Below, in pieces: positions 6,352 through 12,688 of a stretch of 18,365 nt of DNA. This stretch comes from Lysobacterales bacterium (lineage in GTDB: Bacteria > Pseudomonadota > Gammaproteobacteria > Xanthomonadales > Xanthomonadaceae). The notes under the pieces were generated by a model, which did not search any database, was not told where the DNA came from, and worked only from the letters and a program-made list of their open reading frames with translations. The stretch spans positions 2,563 through 20,927 of the forward strand of contig JAGRJX010000053.1 in assembly GCA_020442545.1 (NCBI GenBank), given 5' to 3'. Both the position numbers and the translations under genes were made by a program. Within the stretch, counting starts at the first letter, position 1; each line of letters starts with the position of its first letter.

Positions 6352-8184
6352 TCAGTGCGTGTCGATGTGCTCGCCGGCCACGCGATTGCGCCCGGCCTGC
6401 TTGGCGCTGTAGAGGGCAGCATCTGCACGCTGCAGCAGCTGTTCGAGCGACGATGCACGGCCGCTGGCCACGCCAATGCTGGCGGTCATGCTGATGCGGC
6501 TGGCGTCGGAGAGGTCGATGGCCATGGCGGCCAGAGCGGTGCGCAGCGTTTCGGCAAAGGCCGCGGCATTCCCTTGATCAGTGGACGGCAGCAGGATCAC
6601 GAACTCCTCGCCGCCCCAGCGCGCGATCAGGCGTCCTGGCGATAGCGCACGCAGGCGGTCGGCCACGGCGACCAGCGTGCGGTCACCGGCATCGTGGCCA
6701 TGCTCATCGTTGATGGCCTTGAAGTGGTCGATGTCGAGCATCAGCAGCGCGACCTGGTCGTCCGCGTCCGCGCCACCACTGCCCATCGCCGGCACCGCGT
6801 TTGACAGAAAGCCGCGCCGGTTGAGCAGGCCGGTCAGGGCATCGTGCTGCGCCAGCTGAAGCGCTTGGGCGCGGTCTTCGCGATCACGTCGCAGGCGCAG
6901 GCCCAGCGCGAAGGCCCAGATCGTGGCTTCCAGCATGATGCCAACCTCGATCAGGCGGAAGGTGATGTCGTTGAAGGGAACCTTGCCCATCACCGCCAGC
7001 GTGGTGACGAAGGCGCCGGCCATGCTGATCGCAGCAGCAAGCAGGAAGGTACGGGCCTGCTCGCGATGGCGATACACCGCCATGACACCGAGCACCACCA
7101 TCAGCAGAGTGAACGTGGTGACGTAGCCGAAGGCGAGATCAACGGCGGGTCCCTGGGCGTTGCCGATCACGCAGATCGCCATGCCGAGCATGACAAGGCG
7201 GGTCAGCAACGCCAGCCCTCGATCCAGTCGCGGTGCCCATTCCTCGATGCCGAGGAACTTGCGGGCAAAGCTGATACCGGCGCTGGCAAACAGGGTCATG
7301 CCGACCAGGATGGCGAAGCGTCCGATCGGCGGTGAATCCGGCCACAGGGCAATGGCGGCGATGCCGGAGTAGGCCAGGTGCATGAACAGATAGCCACCGA
7401 CGTAGCCGACGTAGCGCAGCAGGCTGGCCTCGCGCAGTGCCAGCCACAGCAGGCCGTAGGTGACCACCAGCGCCAGCAGGAAGCCGTGCACCAGGCCGAG
7501 CCAGTGCTGCGCCGTGCCTTCGAGCTTTCCGGCCTCGGCAACCGGCACCATTCGGATTGCCAGCGCCACCGAGTCGATGCTGTCCACGCGCACGAACAGC
7601 TCGCTGCGTCCGCTCGCCAGCCGTGCGTCGAAAGCGTAGCCGAGCCCCGGACGCAGGTCCGTGGACGGTGAGTGTTCATCGCCGGCCTGCCAGTGCTGCG
7701 TGTCGCCGTTCGCGCCGATCAGCCAGGCGTCGACGCGGTCGGTCCAGCCTTCGGCAACGTAAATGCGGTAGCGCTTCGGCACGTTCCGGTTGTCAATATC
7801 CAGATGCAGCCAGCGCGGCGGTGCGCGATTGCCGAGGTTGGGCACCGGAACCCCGGATCGCTGGAAGTCACCCGCCGCCAGCCGGGAGCGCGCCTGTTCC
7901 AGCGACAGCGGTGTGCCGGGAAGCTCATCGAGAATGCGCGAAAACCGGCCAAGCGGTTCGCCGGGATTGTCGAATTGATGGGGTGTGGCGCCGTGCCCGG
8001 GCTCGATACCGGATTTGCTGTCGCCGTCGATGCGGATGACCTGTGCGGTGGCAATGCTGATCAGCAGAGTGGTCAGCAACAGCGCCCGTGCGCCGACAGC
8101 GGCCGCGCGTGAAAGCACCCATGGTGGTCGCAGGCTTCGGTTGAGGCTGCTCACGTGACCGGATTCCCCGACGTCATCCATCAT
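6352..8184 (-). CDS. Membrane diguanylate cyclase, 7TMR-DISM sensor plus GGDEF
   Basis: A 610-residue c-di-GMP synthase. In order: an N-terminal signal/anchor (about 24-48), a periplasmic 7TMR-DISMED2-like beta domain (about 80-225, with RWLHLDIDNRN and RIYVAEGWTD), a seven-helix 7TMR-DISM region (about 230-425), a short linker, and a GGDEF domain (about 440-605). The catalytic motif is GGEEF (524-528), with DALTGLLNRRGF and LDIDHFKAIND typical of active enzymes. The nine residues before GGEEF (SPGRLIARW) lack the RxxD inhibitory site. The sensor class usually binds carbohydrates or other small ligands; the ligand here is unknown. The start could be the first ATG (8184), the next one (8181), or a GTG at 8154 preceded by GGGGA. 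Confidence 0.9.
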   Translation of the reverse strand: MMDDVGESGHVSSLNRSLRPPWVLSRAAAVGARALLLTTLLISIATAQVIRIDGDSKSGIEPGHGATPHQFDNPGEPLGRFSRILDELPGTPLSLEQARSRLAAGDFQRSGVPVPNLGNRAPPRWLHLDIDNRNVPKRYRIYVAEGWTDRVDAWLIGANGDTQHWQAGDEHSPSTDLRPGLGYAFDARLASGRSELFVRVDSIDSVALAIRMVPVAEAGKLEGTAQHWLGLVHGFLLALVVTYGLLWLALREASLLRYVGYVGGYLFMHLAYSGIAAIALWPDSPPIGRFAILVGMTLFASAGISFARKFLGIEEWAPRLDRGLALLTRLVMLGMAICVIGNAQGPAVDLAFGYVTTFTLLMVVLGVMAVYRHREQARTFLLAAAISMAGAFVTTLAVMGKVPFNDITFRLIEVGIMLEATIWAFALGLRLRRDREDRAQALQLAQHDALTGLLNRRGFLSNAVPAMGSGGADADDQVALLMLDIDHFKAINDEHGHDAGDRTLVAVADRLRALSPGRLIARWGGEEFVILLPSTDQGNAAAFAETLRTALAAMAIDLSDASRISMTASIGVASGRASSLEQLLQRADAALYSAKQAGRNRVAGEHIDTH

Positions 8185-8357
8185 CCCTGTTCGACTGACT
8201 TGCCATTCTGGTGGCGGTCCGGCGCCGGTTTTCGCGCGCCGCTGACAACGGATGGTGCCAGCCGGCGCGCGGCGTGCCTAGCGGCGGGCTCCGGGATCGT
8301 CTGAAAGGAGCAATGCTAGAGTGCGCGGTAATCTGTTCAGCCAACTCCGGAAACCGT

Positions 8358-9281
8358 ATGACATCGTCGAGCAGCTACCCCATCGGCACGCCCGGAACAC
8401 CATGGACCAGCGCTGAGGTTCGCGAATGGCGATCACGGCAGGAAAAGCAGCGTGACTACGGTGACGCTGTCGTCAGCATGGTCGAGCGCCTGCGCCAGGA
8501 CTTCGACGTGGTTGAGTACGGCAGTCTTGAGTACGGCGACGAGGGCCGCTTTCCGCTGTACGCACTGAAGCCGCGCGTATGGGATGAGGCGCTGCCCTGT
8601 GCGCTGGTGACAGGTGGTGTGCATGGCTACGAGACCAGCGGCGTGCACGGCGCACTGCAGTTCGCCGAGCGCCACGCGCGGGACTACGCCGGCAAGCTCA
8701 ACGTGATCGTCGCGCCCTGCGTCAGTCCCTGGGCCTACGAGCGCATCAATCGCTGGAATGCCGAGGCCATCGACCCGAATCGCTCGTTCCGCGAGCCGAG
8801 CCCGGCCGGTGAGTCGGCGGCGCTGATGCAACTCGTTGCCCCGCTCAAGGGTCGCTTCGTGGTGCATATCGATCTGCACGAAACCACCGATACCGATGAG
8901 AGCGAGTTCCGGCCGGCGCTGGCAGCGCGCGACGGCAAGCCGTTCGTAGCGGGCACGATTCCCGATGGTTTCTATCTGGTCGACGACGCGGACAATCCGC
9001 AGCCGGCATTTCAGCAGGCGATCATCGATGCGGTCGCCAGGGTGACGCATATCGCGCCGGCGGATCCGGACGGCACCATCATCGGTTCACCGGTGGTGTC
9101 GCCGGGCGTGATCCGCTACGCCTTCGTGCCGTTGGGCCTGTGCGCGGGTGTCACTGGTGCTCGATTCGCCACAACCACCGAGGTCTATCCGGACAGCCCG
9201 AAAGCCACGCCGGAACAGTGCAACGCGGCGCAGGTGGCGGCGGCACGGGCGGCGCTGGATTTCGCCGTGGAGAACGGTTGA
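8358..9281 (+). CDS. M14-family zinc carboxypeptidase-like protein
   Basis: A 307-residue protein with the M14 metallopeptidase pattern. Zinc ligands are His89 and Glu92 (GGVHGYETSG) and a third His in HIDLHE (His174 by the DLH rule). The substrate-binding Asn-Arg pair is in IDPNRSF (139-145), and the catalytic Glu is Glu275 in TTTEVYPD. The protein has no signal peptide from this start, so it should act in the cytoplasm. The M14 clan includes both carboxypeptidases and deacylases of the AstE/aspartoacylase type, and I cannot separate these by eye. An in-frame ATG at 8313 with AAGGAG 2 bases upstream would add 15 residues. It diverges from the diguanylate cyclase across about 170 bases and has no operon partner. 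Confidence 0.82.
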   Translation: MTSSSSYPIGTPGTPWTSAEVREWRSRQEKQRDYGDAVVSMVERLRQDFDVVEYGSLEYGDEGRFPLYALKPRVWDEALPCALVTGGVHGYETSGVHGALQFAERHARDYAGKLNVIVAPCVSPWAYERINRWNAEAIDPNRSFREPSPAGESAALMQLVAPLKGRFVVHIDLHETTDTDESEFRPALAARDGKPFVAGTIPDGFYLVDDADNPQPAFQQAIIDAVARVTHIAPADPDGTIIGSPVVSPGVIRYAFVPLGLCAGVTGARFATTTEVYPDSPKATPEQCNAAQVAAARAALDFAVENG

Positions 9282-9292
9282 AGCGGCGCAGT

Positions 9293-9309
9293 CTGAGCTG
9301 CCCGCTCAG
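9293..9309. terminator. Small hairpin between convergent genes
   Basis: CTGAGC (9293-9298) and GCTCAG (9304-9309) can form a 6-bp stem with a 5-base loop, just after the peptidase stop and across the acyltransferase stop. There is no T run on either strand, so at most it is a weak bidirectional terminator. Confidence 0.25.
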
Positions 9310-10430
9310 CCAACGTGGCGGCGTAGCGGCGTGTAGCGGACCAGCAGTTGATAGCTGAGCAGGCAGCCAGCCATGGTGGCGGTCGTCGCGATGGCGAACT
9401 TCCAGCCCCAGTGCATCGACCGATCCATCAGCCAGTACTGCACGGCAAACAGCAGCGGCAGATGCAGCAGGTAGGTCCAGTAGGCGCTCTTCGCCAGGTA
9501 GTGCATCAGGGGGCTGTGCCGGTCCAGCCATCGGCGGCCCAGCAGCAGGCTGGCGACGGTCAGCCAGACCGCGAGGCAGGCTTCGATCAGGGCGACCGCC
9601 CACGACGACGCCGGATTCGCCGCGCCCGGTACTTCGACCTGCAAGCGCCACAGGAGCAGTGGATAAAGCGCGGCGCTGCCGAACAGCAGTGGCCCGAGCA
9701 GCTTGTCGGCGCGCGGCATCCAGTCCGGCTCACCGTGCAGCAGCGCGCCGAAAGCGAAGAAGCTGCCGTAGAACGCGATCGCCCAGAACTGCGGCAACAG
9801 GCCTTCCGGTGCTGGATGCGGTGCGCTCACCGATGCCAGTGCCGGCGTGATCAGCAAGGGCAGCACGAGCAACGGAAGCCACGGAGCCTGTTGCAGCAGC
9901 CGGCGTGCCGGTTTCGCCAGTTCCAGCGCGCGGATGATCCAGTGCAGCACACCGAACAGCAGCAGGTAGTAGAGGAACCACAGGTGTGCGGTGTTCGGCG
10001 GCAGGCGTGGCGCGTCGGGATGATCCCGCCACTCGGCGATCAGCGACAGCAGCGCGGAGGGGTGCTGGACATGGTTAGCGGCCCACTCCGTACTCATCGA
10101 AAGCGCGAGGATCACCAGCGGCCAGGCCAGCAGGAATGGCAGGGCGATGCGCCGCAGGCGTTGCCGCAGCAACGCCATCGGCCCGCGATGGACGATGATC
10201 CAGGCCGCGAAGAAGCCGGACACCGTGAAGAACAGCGGCATGCGCACCAGATGCGGCAGCCAGACGACGGCGTCGACCAGTGGTGATGCCTGCCGGTCCG
10301 CCAACGGCCAGATCGGCTGCATCAGCGGGCTGTAGGCCAGCGCGGCATGGAACAGCACGCCGGCCAGCATGGCCAGCGCACGCAGTTGATCCATGTAGTG
10401 CAGCCGCTTCGGGGGCGAGTCCGGTTCCAC
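9306..10430 (-). CDS. Acyltransferase-3 family membrane protein (cassette B)
   Basis: A 374-residue, very hydrophobic protein with about ten transmembrane segments. The N terminus has RLHYMDQLRALAML, and Arg17 and His28 form the RX10H motif of acyltransferase-3 (OafA/OpgC-like) enzymes, which move acetyl or succinyl groups onto envelope glycans or lipids. A second landmark is LVRMPLFFTVSGFFAAW. The start is a GTG at 10430, directly after the permease TGA with no gap and no ribosome site, so translation should be coupled to the permease. An ATG at residue 13 would cut into the conserved start. It is the last gene of the GntR-ATPase-permease operon and has no counterpart in cassette A, which suggests that this exporter and envelope acylation are controlled together. 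Confidence 0.87.
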   Translation of the reverse strand: MEPDSPPKRLHYMDQLRALAMLAGVLFHAALAYSPLMQPIWPLADRQASPLVDAVVWLPHLVRMPLFFTVSGFFAAWIIVHRGPMALLRQRLRRIALPFLLAWPLVILALSMSTEWAANHVQHPSALLSLIAEWRDHPDAPRLPPNTAHLWFLYYLLLFGVLHWIIRALELAKPARRLLQQAPWLPLLVLPLLITPALASVSAPHPAPEGLLPQFWAIAFYGSFFAFGALLHGEPDWMPRADKLLGPLLFGSAALYPLLLWRLQVEVPGAANPASSWAVALIEACLAVWLTVASLLLGRRWLDRHSPLMHYLAKSAYWTYLLHLPLLFAVQYWLMDRSMHWGWKFAIATTATMAGCLLSYQLLVRYTPLRRHVG

Positions 10431-11108
10431 TCAGTAGAACGCCGGCTTGCGCGCGTGGTGCCAGGTGGTGATACCGATTACCACGATGCTGGCCAGCAGC
10501 AGGCCGACCAGGATGCCTGCCGCTGGCGTGGTCCACACGATGGCATCCTTCTCGATGTGGCTGCTGATCGCCTTGATCTGCGAAAGGCCCATGATGAAGG
10601 GGTTGATCAACACCATGCTGCCGATCATCACGAAGGTGTTCCAGCCTTCCGATTCGACGGTCATCGTCACCGCCAGCGACACGCTGTAGGCGAACACGAT
10701 GTAGGCGAAGATCAGCAGCGAGTAGACAAACAGACCGTCCGGCAACGGCGTGAACAGGATCGTCGCCAGCGTGCCGCCACCGATAACCAACAACGGCACG
10801 CCGAAGGTCAGCAGGTTGCCGGCCAGCTTGGCGACGGTGAAATCCAGCGGCGACACCGGCAGGCTCATCACGAAGGCCAGCGTCTGCTCCTTGCGCTCGA
10901 CCATCAGCGAGGTCGAGATCGAGAAGCAGGCAGCAGCGACCAGCACCACCAGCAGCAGCAGCGAACCGAGATAGAACGACCACGGCTTCGCCAGCCCCAG
11001 CAGGCACAGCGCAACGATACCGGCCAGCACGTACAGCGCGAGCTGCTTCTGGAACAGTTGCCAGTCCTTGGCGACCAGCAGGCGGACGACGGGTGTGTTG
11101 AGGCTCAT
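10431..11108 (-). CDS. ABC-2 type permease (cassette B)
   Basis: A 225-residue membrane subunit with about six transmembrane helices (roughly 24-40, 44-66, 100-123, 130-152, 158-180 and 192-215). It carries VERKEQTLAFVMSLPVSPLD between helices 2 and 3, matching the equivalent stretch in the cassette A permease, although the two proteins are otherwise clearly diverged. The ATG at 11108 overlaps the ATPase stop as ATGA and has GGGAG 7 bases upstream inside the ATPase gene; the frame is open further upstream but that part reads as the ATPase shadow. It should form the membrane channel for the ATPase encoded before it. The substrate is unknown. The acyltransferase gene begins on the base after its stop. 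Confidence 0.85.
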   Translation of the reverse strand: MSLNTPVVRLLVAKDWQLFQKQLALYVLAGIVALCLLGLAKPWSFYLGSLLLLVVLVAAACFSISTSLMVERKEQTLAFVMSLPVSPLDFTVAKLAGNLLTFGVPLLVIGGGTLATILFTPLPDGLFVYSLLIFAYIVFAYSVSLAVTMTVESEGWNTFVMIGSMVLINPFIMGLSQIKAISSHIEKDAIVWTTPAAGILVGLLLASIVVIGITTWHHARKPAFY

Positions 11109-11989
11109 GCCATGGCTCCCGAGCGGACGGCGGTGACGAAAATGTCTTCCAGCGCCATCGGATCGACGCGCTGAACCTGCAGGCCGAGCGAGGACAATCG
11201 CTCGGGAAGCTGGTCGTTCCAGGCGCGCACCTTGATCTCGACCAGACTGCCGCTGTTGCGCATGCTTGCGACTTCCGGCCATTTCTGCAGTTCCGCCGGT
11301 GCGCCACCCTCGCAGAGCACGCGACGCCAGCGCTCGAGGAAGATCTCCTTGTCGGCGGTCGCGACCCGTTTGCCGTCGTGCAGGAAGGTGATCGAATCAG
11401 CCAGTTGTTCGACGTCGTGCGTGTTGTGCGAGGAGAACAGCACGCTGCGCTGCTCATCGCGCAGCACGTCGGCCAGCGCTTCCAGCACCTCGATGCGCGC
11501 CACCGGATCGAGGCCGGTGGTCGGTTCATCCAGCAGCAGCAGCCGCGGACGACGCGCCAGGCAGAGCAGCAGCAGTGCTTTCACCCGCTGGCCGTGCGAA
11601 AAACCGCCGACCTTCTGCTGCGCGCGCAGGTCGAAGCGGCGCAGCAGTCCATCGGCATAGGCAGCGTCCCAGCCGGGGTAGATGCGCTGCACCAGATCCA
11701 TGTGCCAGCGCAGGGTCTGGCCACGGTACAGGCGCATGTCCTCGGCGGCGAAACCGATGTCGCGTTTGGCGGCGACCTGCTGCTGCGGCAGTCGATGGCC
11801 CAGCACCTGCACTTCGCCGCCGTCCGGCGCGGCAAGGCCGGTCAGCAGGCGCAGCAGGGTGGTCTTGCCGGCGCCGTTGACGCCGACCAGGCCCATAACC
11901 TGGCCTTCGGGAAGCTCAAGGGAAATGTCCTGCAGGGCGAAGTGCGGGTAGCGCTTGCTGATGCCGGACAGGGAAAACGCGGCGGTCAT
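11105..11989 (-). CDS. ABC transporter ATP-binding protein (cassette B)
   Basis: A 294-residue ATPase, paralogous to the cassette A one over its whole length. Motifs: Walker A GVNGAGKT (36-43), Q-loop position Glu83 (AAEDMRLY), signature FSHGQ (130-134), Walker B LLLLDEP (150-156), D-loop GLDP and H-loop SSHN. Shared blocks such as ISKRYPHF, HMDLVQRIYPGWDAAYA and SHGQRVK show common descent. The C-terminal 80 residues are again an extension beyond the ATPase core. The ATG at 11989 overlaps the GntR stop as ATGA, with AAGGAA 8 bases upstream. The protein should dimerise and drive the permease encoded next. Confidence 0.92.
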   Translation of the reverse strand: MTAAFSLSGISKRYPHFALQDISLELPEGQVMGLVGVNGAGKTTLLRLLTGLAAPDGGEVQVLGHRLPQQQVAAKRDIGFAAEDMRLYRGQTLRWHMDLVQRIYPGWDAAYADGLLRRFDLRAQQKVGGFSHGQRVKALLLLCLARRPRLLLLDEPTTGLDPVARIEVLEALADVLRDEQRSVLFSSHNTHDVEQLADSITFLHDGKRVATADKEIFLERWRRVLCEGGAPAELQKWPEVASMRNSGSLVEIKVRAWNDQLPERLSSLGLQVQRVDPMALEDIFVTAVRSGAMA

Positions 11990-12408
11990 GGTTGGGTTCC
12001 TTCGTGGATGTCGGCGGCGGGCGGGATGTCCGTCGCGGATTCAATGGCGTCTTCTAGCAGTCGCGACAGCGTCGCTTTGTCCAGTCCGAGGCGCGCGGCG
12101 CTGGCCAGCAGGGCATCGAGGTGCCGCATCAGCTCGTCCCGCATCAGCGTGGTCGGCAGGCTGCTGCGTTCGGCAACCACCGAACCCTTGCCCTGGCGCG
12201 TGCAGATCACCCCGGCGCGCTCCAGTTCCTCGTAGGCGCGGCGCACGGTGATCACGCTGACCTGACTGTTCGCCGCCAGTTCGCGGATTGACGGCAGCGA
12301 CTGACCGGGCGACCAATCCCCGGCCATCACCCGCGCGGTGATCTGGTCGACGATCTGCTGGTACATCGGCCGCGAATCGGTCGCCGAAAGGAGGAGTTCC
12401 GTGTCCAC
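11986..12408 (-). CDS. GntR-family regulator, YtrA subfamily (cassette B)
   Basis: A 140-residue winged helix regulator. It shares RPMYQQI, the GDWSPGQSLPSIRELAA block, the recognition helix VSVITVRRAYEEL and the wing GVICTRQGKG with the cassette A regulator; in the recognition helix the differences are mostly conservative. The C-terminal region (about 75 residues) is longer than in cassette A and ends in a polar tail. The start is a GTG at 12408, because an in-frame TAA lies two codons upstream; no ribosome site is visible before it. It is the first gene of a four-gene operon with 4-base overlaps, and most likely represses it. Confidence 0.88.
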   Translation of the reverse strand: MDTELLLSATDSRPMYQQIVDQITARVMAGDWSPGQSLPSIRELAANSQVSVITVRRAYEELERAGVICTRQGKGSVVAERSSLPTTLMRDELMRHLDALLASAARLGLDKATLSRLLEDAIESATDIPPAADIHEGTQP

Positions 12409-12413
12409 GCATT

Positions 12414-12464
12414 ACTGTGCTTATTGAGTAGGCACAGTATGCACAGAGGACGTGACGCACGCAA
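12414..12464 (-). promoter_or_regulatory. Promoter and inverted-repeat operator of cassette B
   Basis: On the minus strand a -35 TTGCGT (12459-12464) and a -10 CATACT (12436-12441) are 17 bases apart. Perfect 7-bp arms ACTGTGC (12414-12420) and GCACAGT (12432-12438) with an 11-base spacer overlap the -10 and the expected start site near 12429. A third GCACAG lies at 12441-12446. The stretch GCATACTGTGC (minus strand, 12442-12432) matches the cassette A site GTATACTGTGT in 9 of 11 bases. The predicted leader of about 21 bases has no Shine-Dalgarno sequence. Confidence 0.6.
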
Positions 12465-12638
12465 GCGGGTCGTGGGAAGCGCAGAGAAAGGCGCTCGGTC
12501 GGTCCCAGTCGTGGCCAAACCGAACCGTGACACCGCTCAGTCGAATCGGAACGGTGGCAAACCGGGATATCAGTTCCGCCGAACTTGCGAGGTGACTGTC
12601 CGCAGAAAGTGCGGCGACGAGCGGCTTGACGCAGCGGC

Positions 12639-12688
12639 CAGGGCGTCAGTCACGATGGCGGCGCCGATCAGGGCGTCAATCGTGATGG
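12639..12688. repeat. 30-bp-spaced imperfect direct repeat across the cyclase stop
   Basis: CAGGGCGTCAGTCACGATGG (12639-12658) and CAGGGCGTCAATCGTGATGG (12669-12688) match in 17 of 20 bases with a 30-base offset. The second copy contains the stop of the minus-strand cyclase gene; the first lies just beyond it. It looks like a small tandem duplication of the gene end. The rest of the 12465-12638 stretch shows no gene. Confidence 0.5.

Noticed and set aside
10075..11529. 484-codon open frame on the minus strand in cassette B
   Set aside because: Out-of-frame shadow of the ATPase and permease; the true genes have Walker motifs, membrane helices and ATGA junctions.
12041..12460. Alternative minus-strand frame starting ATG at 12460, across the cassette B operator
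   Set aside because: It is a shifted frame of the GntR gene without the winged helix sequence.
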